A stretch of 64,000 nucleotides of DNA from Cytophagales bacterium (GCA_020403045.1 JADBYK010000016.1:1-64000); one strand, 5' to 3'; positions 10,843-20,005 are shown, counted from the first letter of the stretch. Translations and numbers: made by a program. The notes: generated from the letters alone by a model not told the origin.

Positions 10843-11987
10843 AGACTTTGTTTTATCAGTTTCTCACACTTTTTCCAATACGAAAAAAAAGAATTATAAT
10901 AACCACTTACTTCGGGGTATACCCAATCGCGTGCATCTCTTTGTCCGGGATAATAATTAAATGCCGGGTGTTCTTTCGAAATCAGCCATTTGGTACTCAC
11001 TTCGGAAGCTACGTAAAGTTTTTCTAACTCAGAAACTTCGCCTACCATCAATTGAATATTGGGGATGTTTTTGGATAGATTCAATACAAATGCAATCACC
11101 TTTTCACTTACCGGAAATTTCTGAAAGTGTGATGGCTCTAGTAATAGAATACGATTTGCTTTTTCATCCTTTCTCCAAAGTGGGTCGAGATTATAGGAAT
11201 TATAGATTAACGTTGGCTTTGTAGTATCAACAGAAGGCCTTTTAGAATCAGGAAGTGTAGTTTTTAGATGTAAGAGAATAGTAGACTTCAGCCTGTCAGG
11301 TATAAAAGTCTTTTCCAGATTTTCAACAGGTGAATCCAAAAATGTATCAACTTGATGGGTGTGGGTAAAGCGATTTATATTTTCCTGATTACAGTAATAT
11401 TTTTTGGAAGAGAATGCCCCTGCTACCCATTGCCAACTGCAGGTATTGCTGGCCAAGTCTCCATCCAATAAATGATAGTACATCCATTGGGCGGGTGCAG
11501 ACCAATGCGCTTTGCCAATGTTACACGTAATGCTGGCTATATACATGCGAACGTGATTATGTAGGTAGCCTGTTTCGTAAAATTCGCGGATTGATTTATC
11601 TATGGCTCCAATACCTGTATTTGCCTCCACTATCGCTTTTATCAATTGATGATGCAAGACATCTAATTGTGGCTGCTTTAAATCTTGAAATAGCGAATCT
11701 CCTTTCGCTTGCCACACGCGCTGAAAATACTCGCGCCAGGCAAGTTCTTGTAAAAACTTCTCAGCCATGTGAGGAGGATAACCTTTTGCCAACACTGACT
11801 GTTGCAATTGTTTGACACTAATTACCCCGCGGGAGATATAGGGTGATAGATAGGTTACTGCGCCATCGATAAAATTTCTCGTTTTGCCATATTTGAGCGG
11901 GTCAATGGTATCGATGCGTTCAATAGTTGAGTCGTAGTCTGTGGGAAATGAAACCCTATTTTCATGACTCGTAAACAACTCGTTCAT
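10839..11987 (-). CDS. Cryptochrome/photolyase-family FAD-binding protein; FAD domain first, alpha/beta-like domain C-terminal
   Basis: KYGKTRNFIDGAVTYLSPYISRGVIS..., LQELAWREYFQRVW, YLHNHVRMYIAS, DGDLASNTCSWQWVAGAF; 4-nt overlap with both neighbours. Confidence 0.88.
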   Translation of the reverse strand: MNELFTSHENRVSFPTDYDSTIERIDTIDPLKYGKTRNFIDGAVTYLSPYISRGVISVKQLQQSVLAKGYPPHMAEKFLQELAWREYFQRVWQAKGDSLFQDLKQPQLDVLHHQLIKAIVEANTGIGAIDKSIREFYETGYLHNHVRMYIASITCNIGKAHWSAPAQWMYYHLLDGDLASNTCSWQWVAGAFSSKKYYCNQENINRFTHTHQVDTFLDSPVENLEKTFIPDRLKSTILLHLKTTLPDSKRPSVDTTKPTLIYNSYNLDPLWRKDEKANRILLLEPSHFQKFPVSEKVIAFVLNLSKNIPNIQLMVGEVSELEKLYVASEVSTKWLISKEHPAFNYYPGQRDARDWVYPEVSGYYNSFFSYWKKCEKLIKQSL

Positions 11988-12265
11988 CGTTTACTGATTT
12001 TATTTCCGGAAATCGACTTTTGCAACGTAGACTTAAACCTTCCTTTATCCAGTTGACCGAGAGATTGATGCTTCGTTCCCCTGCCATTGGTGCGCTTGCG
12101 CCACATTTTAAAACTGCTTGCCTTCATCTGCGCACGCATGAGCGCAATCACTTCTTTTTCAAGCAAGCCAAATTGAAGTTCAATAGCCTCGAATGGAGTT
12201 CGGTCTTCCCAGGCCATTTCAATGACTCTGTCAATGTCTTCTATGGTAAGCTCTTTCTTTTTCAT
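11984..12265 (-). CDS. TIGR03643 / DUF2805 family protein
   Basis: TIEDIDRVIEMAWEDRTPFEAIELQFGLLEKEVIALMRAQMKASSFKMWRKRTNGRGTKH. Confidence 0.88.
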   Translation of the reverse strand: MKKKELTIEDIDRVIEMAWEDRTPFEAIELQFGLLEKEVIALMRAQMKASSFKMWRKRTNGRGTKHQSLGQLDKGRFKSTLQKSISGNKISKR

Positions 12266-12294
12266 TCTATATAGACAACCTTTTAAATCACCTA

Positions 12295-13215
12295 TTAATT
12301 TTCATTCAAAGTGTGCAATATCTTTTGCTCACTTGTTTTGTGATACAATTGATGCATCACAAGAACGTGCGGGAGCGTGATCACCGACAACAAAATAAAT
12401 GCTTCTGCTAGTTGAAAGCCTCTAAAATAAACATACAGGCCAAATGAAAGCAACGCCAACAAACTGAATGGCATCATTGACTTTAGAAATTTGGGAATTG
12501 TGCCGTTGACTGATTGCCTAAAGTAGATCGTTTGATGCCTCATTGATTGTAGCGCGTGCCACAAGCAAAAAAAGATAATAAATCCGGATAACAGAGGAGC
12601 AAGGAAATACCAGAGCGTAATTAGGCCAAATTGAATAAAGTAATAGACAAAACGTTGACGCTCGTATACAACAAGACTTATTAGATAGATAATGCCCAAC
12701 ATAAACATTACAATGACCGGCCAATCGAAATCCGCTATTGCACTTTGTTCAACAAACAAACTTGAATTGGCCAGGTTGTTCGATGCTAGCATTTTTTGAA
12801 AAATGTCTGCCGCCTCCGTAAAATGAAGAAGAACCGGAAAAACCAAAACCCAAATACCCCAAAGCCATGAAGGTAAATAGCGTAGAGATTCATTTTCAAA
12901 ATTGGATTGACCGAAATGATGAAAGGAGATAACAAAGAAGAGAATCAATGCCAATAGGGGTGCGATCCACCAAAGTCCCAAATAAAGTAGCATAGTCCCC
13001 AGATAAATACTCAAAAATTTAAACATTCCTATCATCGACTTATCTGGTCGATACAAATAATCGTTGGAGCCATGTGGAATTCCAACCGTGCATAATAGTA
13101 TTCCGCAAAAAATGGCTTGCACCTCTACAGCAAACGAAAACCCATACACAATCACTACTAAAATTAATTGTAGTACTATTTGCGTTTGAAATAGTTTTGA
13201 TTGGTAATACATCAA
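12295..13215 (-). CDS. blh: Brp/Blh family beta-carotene 15,15'-dioxygenase (retinal synthase)
   Basis: Polytopic protein with TVGIPHGSNDYLYRP, FFVISFHHFGQSNFE, LWHALQSMRHQ, LPHVLVMHQLY; adjacent to crtY and rhodopsin. Confidence 0.9.
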   Translation of the reverse strand: MMYYQSKLFQTQIVLQLILVVIVYGFSFAVEVQAIFCGILLCTVGIPHGSNDYLYRPDKSMIGMFKFLSIYLGTMLLYLGLWWIAPLLALILFFVISFHHFGQSNFENESLRYLPSWLWGIWVLVFPVLLHFTEAADIFQKMLASNNLANSSLFVEQSAIADFDWPVIVMFMLGIIYLISLVVYERQRFVYYFIQFGLITLWYFLAPLLSGFIIFFCLWHALQSMRHQTIYFRQSVNGTIPKFLKSMMPFSLLALLSFGLYVYFRGFQLAEAFILLSVITLPHVLVMHQLYHKTSEQKILHTLNEN

Positions 13216-14420
13216 TGCCCCAATAAATGGTCGAATAGTGATTTCAAAAATAGTCGGATTGGCAATCTAGAAAATATGGCAATCTCCTCCATTCTCGTTG
13301 TTTCTTCATCTAGAAATCGAAGTATACGCTGAATAGGCTGGGTGCGAAACAATTGTTCAAAAATCTCTTTCCCTTTGTCCGGGCGATCTCGCAAGATTCG
13401 CAAAAGTAAAGTATCGTATAAGCGAAATCGATACGGTCGATGCATCGTGGGTAGCACCTTATCTTCTTTTAACGCATGTGCCAGCGCTTGTGCGTAGGCA
13501 TGCATCCGCTTAAATCCAAACCCAGTTGTTGGTTTGATAGCTCCACCCAACGTTCCTATAAGAATAATTCGATCGTTTTGTGATAAACTTTTTCGGTACA
13601 TATCAAATTGGGGTGTCATGGGTATGGCTCCAATTTCTACCTCATTGATTTGATAGCTGCACTTTTTCTGATTCATGTAATGCCTAAGCGCTTCTTCCGC
13701 CTCCGGAATCGACAATTTCTCCTTGCCAAACCTTGTCATTTCTACAAGTGCTTCTGTAGATGAAAAGGGCAATTCATACATAAATTGAGTAAAGCCGCCT
13801 TGTGCAACATTAAAATCCATCATCGACATACTGGATTCGTCAAAAACCTTTTGTGCGGTTTTGACCCTCCAGCCCACAAAGGATTGCCAAAGAAATAAAT
13901 TTGATTGTGCGGGCAAAGGTGTTTTTAAGTAACGCTGCTGAGCAAGCTTGTCGTCAGCCTGTGTAGAAGATGATGGAGGAAGTGCGGATAAAAAAATACA
14001 ATCCGATTTCCAAGTTTGCCTTGCGGTCCGTACTTGTACCTGTGTTGTTAAATCGTTGACTTCTATGACTTCTTCATCGTGCCAATGGATGGCAGGGCAT
14101 TTACTTAAATTACTTTTCAATTGTGAATAGAAATCTGAACTGCGTACATGATAATAGCTATACGGAGCCAGACTTTCCGAATGACTGGATATGTTGAGCT
14201 GTAAAATCGACCGCCATGCTTTGCTAACCGTTTCAACGGGTGAAATCGGTTCGGTAGCCCAGTAACACCAGGTTCGGTCGTTAGCCTTGTGAGCATCTGA
14301 TTCTACAATACATAGTGTTTTGGCTTCGAGAAGGCCTTGCTCTAGTAGGGCTTGAGCGAGCCAGAGGCCAGAAGCGCCTGCCCCAACAATGGTGTAGTTA
14401 TATGAAGTTTGTTTTTCCAT
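13212..14420 (-). CDS. crtY: Lycopene beta-cyclase
   Basis: MEKQTSYNYTIVGAGASGLWLAQALLEQG FAD-binding; NDRTWCYW; GTLGGAIKPTTGFGFKRM. ORF-track start 14447 lies in an upstream hairpin; internal ATG at 14420 preferred. Confidence 0.9.
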   Translation of the reverse strand: MEKQTSYNYTIVGAGASGLWLAQALLEQGLLEAKTLCIVESDAHKANDRTWCYWATEPISPVETVSKAWRSILQLNISSHSESLAPYSYYHVRSSDFYSQLKSNLSKCPAIHWHDEEVIEVNDLTTQVQVRTARQTWKSDCIFLSALPPSSSTQADDKLAQQRYLKTPLPAQSNLFLWQSFVGWRVKTAQKVFDESSMSMMDFNVAQGGFTQFMYELPFSSTEALVEMTRFGKEKLSIPEAEEALRHYMNQKKCSYQINEVEIGAIPMTPQFDMYRKSLSQNDRIILIGTLGGAIKPTTGFGFKRMHAYAQALAHALKEDKVLPTMHRPYRFRLYDTLLLRILRDRPDKGKEIFEQLFRTQPIQRILRFLDEETTRMEEIAIFSRLPIRLFLKSLFDHLLGH

Positions 14421-14429
14421 TGAAAGACC

Positions 14430-14459
14430 AAAAAAAACGGAGCTCATTTACGAGCTCCG
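14430..14459 (-). terminator. Intrinsic terminator/attenuator between rhodopsin and crtY
   Basis: Minus strand CGGAGCTC-GTAAAT-GAGCTCCG followed by T8. Confidence 0.88.
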
Positions 14460-14488
14460 CCTTTCTAATTTAATACCGTGAATTCGGT

Positions 14489-15223
14489 TTATTTTCCTTT
14501 ACTAGTAACAGCAATGTTGTAAACTACTAAACCAAAGCCAATCTTATTAATCGCATCGGCAATGTTGTAGAATAAATCTACGTTTGATGCACTCCATCCT
14601 AGCCCTGTATTAAGCCAACCTCCAGGCATACACATATACCCAATCGGATAGACAGCCCATCCTACTAATACGAACCAAGCCAATGTTTGAATACCTCTTA
14701 TCACTACTGGATCACCAGAATTCTTAGCCAATTGAGCCACTTCACCAACCCATGCGGTGTACAAAATGTAGATATATCCAACAGTTGAGAAAACACCCCA
14801 CATTACACTGTGACCAGTAGATCCGTCAGTGAACGCCTCACCTATGTAACCAGTAACCAACATCAAAACTGAAGCAGCGATCAACTTCCACAACAAACTT
14901 TTCTTAGCACCTGCAGCTTTTGTCAACAAGTAAAACTCAACGCACATCAAAGGAACAGTTAGAGTCCAATCGATGTAGCGAAGGGCAGTTGGTGTTTGAC
15001 CAGTTGCCAAATAATAATCGCGCATGTAGTAATAGTGTACTGCTGCGATACCGGTGATAAGACCGGAAACTAAAAGGGAGAGTTTCCACTTGCCTTCTAC
15101 ACTGCTTCTTTCCATGAAGAAGAAAACAGCCGAAGCAAGCATGGCCATGTAGCCGGTGAAGAATGTGAATGCGATCGGATCATCCACTGGGATTTTCACG
15201 ATGTCGGTAAACAATGTGTTCAT
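14489..15223 (-). CDS. Type-1 microbial rhodopsin, DTE-motif outward proton pump (proteorhodopsin/xanthorhodopsin-like)
   Basis: RYIDWTLTVPLMCVEFYL (D97/T101/E108 equivalents), HYYYMRD, Schiff-base Lys in DLFYNIADAINKIGFGLVVYN. Confidence 0.96.
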   Translation of the reverse strand: MNTLFTDIVKIPVDDPIAFTFFTGYMAMLASAVFFFMERSSVEGKWKLSLLVSGLITGIAAVHYYYMRDYYLATGQTPTALRYIDWTLTVPLMCVEFYLLTKAAGAKKSLLWKLIAASVLMLVTGYIGEAFTDGSTGHSVMWGVFSTVGYIYILYTAWVGEVAQLAKNSGDPVVIRGIQTLAWFVLVGWAVYPIGYMCMPGGWLNTGLGWSASNVDLFYNIADAINKIGFGLVVYNIAVTSKGK

Positions 15224-15298
15224 AAGGTTTATGTTTAAGGATTTAAATTACTCATTAAACACAGCCTACTATCGCTTGTTTCAATCGTTTGAAAAAAA

Positions 15299-15325
15299 TG
15301 TTAAATATTTTTTTTGTGTTTAACA
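15299..15325. promoter_or_regulatory. Inverted repeat upstream of rhodopsin, candidate operator
   Basis: TGTTAAA...TTTAACA, 7-bp perfect arms in an AT-rich spacer about 76 nt upstream of the rhodopsin start; divergent gene at 15575. Confidence 0.35.
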
Positions 15326-15574
15326 TATTTCAAATAAAAACATATAATTGATAAACAAAAATAGTAAAATACGAAAATTTGGGCTAAAGGCCTTAAAAAA
15401 TTGAGATTTGCTTTTATTGGAGTGTTTAGTAAAATCAACTTTTGGTAGATTGATGATTAAACAAAGCAAAAATAGAGAATCTCTGTTTTTGGCTTTTTGA
15501 GAGTCTTCAGATCGCTTAGAACATAAAAGAAATTCAGTTGTTGAAGTGACACTACAGTGTACTAACAACATACA

Positions 15575-16606
15575 ATGATCGTCACCGAAAACAACTTTCT
15601 AGATAGCCAACGCATGAAAGGAGATTTGGAAGCAGATGTTCTTATTGGGGCAACATTTGCGGCTAATCAACAAGGCTTATTGCATGGGCTATTCAAACAG
15701 GACGAAAAGTCAATTGAATCTCAACCTGATTCTGATCTTAAAAAATTTCTGATCAATCAAAAGCCGAAACCAGTTTGGTTTAATAAAAAGCGATTGCAAA
15801 GAGGGCAACGAATTTTCAAACAGTATGCTTTGGAGATGATGGCCTTGCTTGGCGCTATGTCATTACCCTATTGCTATGCGGCATCCCCCGGAAATAAAGC
15901 ACTTTATTTATCTGATAAAATGCGCAATTCGCCCGGTAAGCGGCTGCTGGATACCGCATCGTTTGTGATTTCCGTATTGACACCCGGAATGTTAGAAGAC
16001 GGGGAGACTGGACACATTCATATCAACAAAGTGCGGTTGATCCATGCTTTGTCTCGGTATTATCTGACAAAGCAACCAACCTGGAATATGGACTGGGGTG
16101 TACCCATCAATCAAGAAGACATGGCCGGCACAAATTTGGCCTTCAGTTATGTGATCCTATTGGGGATGCAGCAATCTGGGTTTATTCTCTCTCAAAAAGA
16201 AAAAGAAGACTTCCTTTTCGCTTGGCGCTACATTGGCTATCAGATGAATATCGATGAAGCATTGCTGCCATCGTCTTTTCTTGAAGCACGGCAATTGGCA
16301 ACTACCATTAAGATCAGGAATTTTAAAAAAACAGAAGAGGGAATCATCCTCACCAAAGAATTATTGAGTTATTACAAAGTAAGTGTGCCTCCGGACCAAT
16401 CAGATTTAGTACCCTCTCAAATACGATTTTACCTGGGGAATGAAGTGGCTGAATACATTGGGATAATAAGTGACCCGTTCCGGGACAAATTAGCTGCAAC
16501 AGTAGGCACCTTTAAGTCTTTACAAAGTCTGCTATCTGTTCAACCCGATAGCTATCAAAAAATGCTTTCACAGCATTCGCTATTGATGAAGAAGTTTACC
16601 GTGTAA
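15575..16606 (+). CDS. Oxygenase MpaB family / DUF2236 protein
   Basis: AMSLPYCYAASPGNKALYLSDKMRNSPGKRLLDTASFV, GHIHINKVRLIHALSRYYL, PINQEDMAGTNLAFSYVILLGM. Confidence 0.78.
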   Translation: MIVTENNFLDSQRMKGDLEADVLIGATFAANQQGLLHGLFKQDEKSIESQPDSDLKKFLINQKPKPVWFNKKRLQRGQRIFKQYALEMMALLGAMSLPYCYAASPGNKALYLSDKMRNSPGKRLLDTASFVISVLTPGMLEDGETGHIHINKVRLIHALSRYYLTKQPTWNMDWGVPINQEDMAGTNLAFSYVILLGMQQSGFILSQKEKEDFLFAWRYIGYQMNIDEALLPSSFLEARQLATTIKIRNFKKTEEGIILTKELLSYYKVSVPPDQSDLVPSQIRFYLGNEVAEYIGIISDPFRDKLAATVGTFKSLQSLLSVQPDSYQKMLSQHSLLMKKFTV

Positions 16607-16607
16607 C

Positions 16608-17558
16608 CTACAGCGGTTTAGTCTTCAGCCTGTCAAATTGGTTATGAATCGCCAAAATAATTACACCAAATAGTACAGCTACTACAATCAAGATAATATT
16701 CAACAGACCTTCTATGCCAAAAGAGAGTTTAATGAGAATAGTTGAAATGATGAATCCGGAATTTCGGATCACCGTATTAAATTTATCGGTGTGCAAAAAA
16801 GAGATCAACAGTAGTAATACGTCTGTTAAAATCAAGATGGTAAAGCAGGTGTCAAAAAATATTTTGTTCACATCCTGAATAGATGCTACGTTTTGATTGG
16901 CTGAAAAAAAGCTATCGTAGATCCACTGCCCTAAACTATAAAAGGCCAGCATTACGAAGATAGGTACCAGGCACTTAGCAATGAGTGTTTTCATTTTTAT
17001 AAACTGAGCAATTTCTGGTGATACCTGGATGGGTGCCTCTGAATTGGTTTCACTCTTTCGATTAAGCCGGTAGAACAAAAGAATTAATAAAAAGAGAATC
17101 ATGGTTGCTATCAAATCATAAGTCAGGAGCAGATCGCTAGGCACTTTAAACCAATCGGGTGTTAGCTGCAATTGAGATAAGTCTTTAAAAATTCGCCTGA
17201 TTACAATCAATGTCATAATCTCGTATTGTTTCCCGATATACGTAGTGGTTGATTTGGGTAGATAATAAATGAGCAGATAGACTTCATAAATCAAAATAAA
17301 GGAAAATGGCGTGTAGATGGCTGCAATCGGATTGTTAAAAAGTTCCTTATAGCCATCGAAGGCGACCACTTTTAAATCAACTAGAAAGATCAATAAAAGA
17401 TGAAGCAAGAAGCTGGCAATCGCAATGATTACGATGACTAATTCACTTTTCTTACGAGCTTCCTCGGATAGTAACTTAGCAAAAATTGTATTAAAAACTG
17501 TAGCGGCTTTTGCCATTGTAAGTATTGCAACAGTGTAACAAACAACAAAGGCGTCCAT
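16608..17558 (-). CDS. Polytopic membrane protein of unknown function
   Basis: 316 aa with several hydrophobic segments. Confidence 0.65.
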   Translation of the reverse strand: MDAFVVCYTVAILTMAKAATVFNTIFAKLLSEEARKKSELVIVIIAIASFLLHLLLIFLVDLKVVAFDGYKELFNNPIAAIYTPFSFILIYEVYLLIYYLPKSTTTYIGKQYEIMTLIVIRRIFKDLSQLQLTPDWFKVPSDLLLTYDLIATMILFLLILLFYRLNRKSETNSEAPIQVSPEIAQFIKMKTLIAKCLVPIFVMLAFYSLGQWIYDSFFSANQNVASIQDVNKIFFDTCFTILILTDVLLLLISFLHTDKFNTVIRNSGFIISTILIKLSFGIEGLLNIILIVVAVLFGVIILAIHNQFDRLKTKPL

Positions 17559-17639
17559 TTGTTTCTCTTTCGGAAAACAAGCACAATCTCAGAAACTCAG
17601 AAAAATTGTTTTGCTGTTGCCTAATACTGGCTTGAGAGC

Positions 17640-18290
17640 CTATTTCTCCATCTTCTGCGCTCTTGCGCCTGGCCTTGCGTACTCATACCGATCAATCAAT
17701 TGAGTGGAGTAGTAAGCGTCAATTCCATTGCTACACAACGAATCGACCTTATCAAGTTGTAGAAATCCATCAGTTGACAAAATATCTTCCTCAAATTTTA
17801 CATGCTGTAGTTTTCCGATAACCAAAAAGGTATTGTTGAGTTGGATGGGAATAATTTCCTCCAGCGTTAGTGCATACTTCACTTTGCTTTCTTTGACGAA
17901 GGGGGCTTGAGTAGCCTCAATAAATTCCGGTGTTAGTCCCACCTCGTCAAACTCGCTTACCTCCTCAGGGTATTTAGCGCTTGTCTGGTGGGCTAACTCT
18001 AAAAATGAGTGGTTCACATGATTGATCGTATACACTCCGGTTGCCTGAATATTTGCCAAGGTATGCGGGGCTGCTTTGATCGGCCTGTTGATAAAGCCTA
18101 TAAGTGCCGGATCTGAGCCCAAATGAACAACGCTGCTGAAAATAGCAAGATTTGTTTGGCCTTTTTGATTGATGGTACCAATTAAACTAACGGATTTGAA
18201 ACCGGTGAGGCTATTGATAAAGTTGGCGCGATAAAAGCGTTCCCATGATTCAATTGTGGACGAGGATATCTGCATATTCACTAAATGCAA
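17640..18290 (-). CDS. Flavin reductase family protein (FMN-binding split barrel)
   Basis: NSLTGFKSVSLIGTINQKGQTNLAIFSSVVHLGSDPALIGFINRP...HTLANIQATGVYTINHV. Confidence 0.88.
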   Translation of the reverse strand: MHLVNMQISSSTIESWERFYRANFINSLTGFKSVSLIGTINQKGQTNLAIFSSVVHLGSDPALIGFINRPIKAAPHTLANIQATGVYTINHVNHSFLELAHQTSAKYPEEVSEFDEVGLTPEFIEATQAPFVKESKVKYALTLEEIIPIQLNNTFLVIGKLQHVKFEEDILSTDGFLQLDKVDSLCSNGIDAYYSTQLIDRYEYARPGARAQKMEK

Positions 18291-18350
18291 AATGGTAGGA
18301 AATGTTTTCAGTTGATTTTCTAATAAACGATTTGATTGCCTTCAAAAAAC

Positions 18351-18386
18351 AAAAAAAGGCGCTCCCAATGCAAGAAGCACCTTTTT
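18351..18386 (-). terminator. Rho-independent terminator of fasciclin gene
   Basis: Minus strand AAAGGTGCTTC-N8-GGAGCGCCTTTTTTT. Confidence 0.65.
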
Positions 18387-18401
18387 GTGAAATCAAAAAA
18401 A

Positions 18402-18907
18402 TTATTTCGGCAGTACTAAGCCATCAATGACGGGAACAACGCCATTGCTTCCTTTTAAATCAGCAGCTACTACATAAGCAGTCTTGCCTGATTCGTCAGT
18501 TAACATTACTTTGTATTTGTCCAAAGAGGCAGTCAACTTACCACCGCTTACTGTTGTTACAACGGCTTTGCCATTACCAGCCTTGATAGCGGCAACAACT
18601 GCTACTGCATCCAAATTACCAGCCTCCACGTGGTAGGTCAATATCTTTCCCAATTGAGCTTTGTTCTCGGGCTTCAACAAAGTGGTTACTGTTCCAGAAG
18701 GTAGCTTATCGAAAACTGCGTAGGTAGGAGCGAACACTGTGAATGAACCTACGGTCTTTAGTGTGGTAACCAAATCAGTAGCTTTTACGGCAGCAACTAG
18801 AACGGTATGATCGGATAAGCTGATAGCAATATCCACTACATCTTTGGTTTGACCGGAAGAAAAGGTGAAATGGTAAAAGCAGCTATTACTAGAAATAAAT
18901 TTTTCAT
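18402..18907 (-). pseudogene. Fasciclin-domain protein with signal-peptide frameshift
   Basis: Domain ORF 18402..18836 (GTG start MDIAISLSDHTVLVAAVKATDL...). Upstream ATG at 18907 gives MKNLFLVIAAFTISPF; adding 1 nt at the T4 run (18860-18863) joins it to SSGQTKDVVDIAIS. Confidence 0.7.
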
Positions 18908-19207
18908 AAACTATTATTTAGCATTATTCGAAAACAGGCAAACGATTTTAATGTTCGCACAAATCAATTTTAAATTAAAAGCTTAAAATGAAACATTAGT
19001 TAATAAATAATGCTACTAGACGTGCTCAAAAAATCAAATAAGGCCGAACGATTCTAAAAAGCGCACTTACTAAAATTTTTACTGCCTACTTTTACCCACA
19101 TTAATTTTTCATCTCATTCTAAAATTTTCATTTAATGATTTATTAATCTTTTGAATTGAACAATAGATCGATATCCTGCTTATACAGTCTCAACTAAATA
19201 AGTTAAT

Positions 19208-19615
19208 ATGAATATTGTAGAAACTGCCGTTAAACACGGCTCGTTCAAAACATTAGTCGCAGCTGTAATAGCTGCCGAATTGGGAGAAACACTATCGGGC
19301 AAAGGTCCTTTTACCGTTTTTGCACCATTGGACGAAGCATTTGCAGCATTGCCTGCCGGCACGGTGGAATCATTGGTTGAGCCTGCAAACAAAGCAAAGC
19401 TTCAAGGCATTCTCACCTATCACGTGGTGGCGGGAAAAGTATTGTCAACAGATTTATCTGATGGCATGAAAGCAATGACCGTGAATGGTGCAGAAATCAG
19501 CATTACCTTGAAAGATGGCCGAGTGTTGATCAACGATGCTGAAGTGGTAGTTGCAAACATAGAGACTGATAATGGAGTAATTCACGTTATTAACAAGGTT
19601 ATTTTGCCTGCATAA
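19208..19615 (+). CDS. Fasciclin domain-containing protein
   Basis: [51 protein letters not shown]...[10 protein letters not shown]. Confidence 0.93.
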   Translation: MNIVETAVKHGSFKTLVAAVIAAELGETLSGKGPFTVFAPLDEAFAALPAGTVESLVEPANKAKLQGILTYHVVAGKVLSTDLSDGMKAMTVNGAEISITLKDGRVLINDAEVVVANIETDNGVIHVINKVILPA

Positions 19616-19631
19616 CTACTGGAATTTTTTA

Positions 19632-19665
19632 GTAAGGGATACGCTGCCGAAGCAGCATATCCCTG
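19632..19665 (+). terminator. Hairpin downstream of fasciclin gene
   Basis: AGGGATAcGCTGC-CGAA-GCAGCaTATCCCT; weak T tract. Confidence 0.4.
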
Positions 19666-19722
19666 CTAAACTATTTTGACACGGAATTGATCTCTCTCGC
19701 AAACAATCTACAAATAGCTTAA

Positions 19723-19917
19723 TTGATTTTTATGTTCAAAAAATTTACCGCTACAGACAAGCTTTTATTGCTATCTGCTATTCTTTCTTTGGTCTTCTCG
19801 GAAACTCTTTGGTTCAAGGGAGAAAAGGAAGCAGCCATTTTTATTGGATTGTGGGTTCCTTCCATTCTTGGGTTTGGCATCTACTTAAAGCTGATCAACA
19901 GCAAACTAAATGACTGA
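19723..19917 (+). CDS. Small two-TM membrane protein
   Basis: 64 aa hydrophobic ORF LLLLSAILSLVFSETLWF...FIGLWVPSILGFGIYLKLI. Confidence 0.55.
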   Translation: MIFMFKKFTATDKLLLLSAILSLVFSETLWFKGEKEAAIFIGLWVPSILGFGIYLKLINSKLND

Positions 19918-20005
19918 TTTTATTCCCTATTTTGCCGCATTGATTACCTTGTTGTTTTCAACCGGATTTTATTTGACCCTGCAAGAGCTTAAAAAGAATA
20001 AGTAG
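19910..20005 (+). CDS. 31-aa single-TM protein, not in ORF track
   Basis: MTDFIPYFAALITLLFSTGFYLTLQELKKNK*; overlaps preceding ORF by 8 nt (AATGACTGA). Confidence 0.45.
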   Translation: MTDFIPYFAALITLLFSTGFYLTLQELKKNK

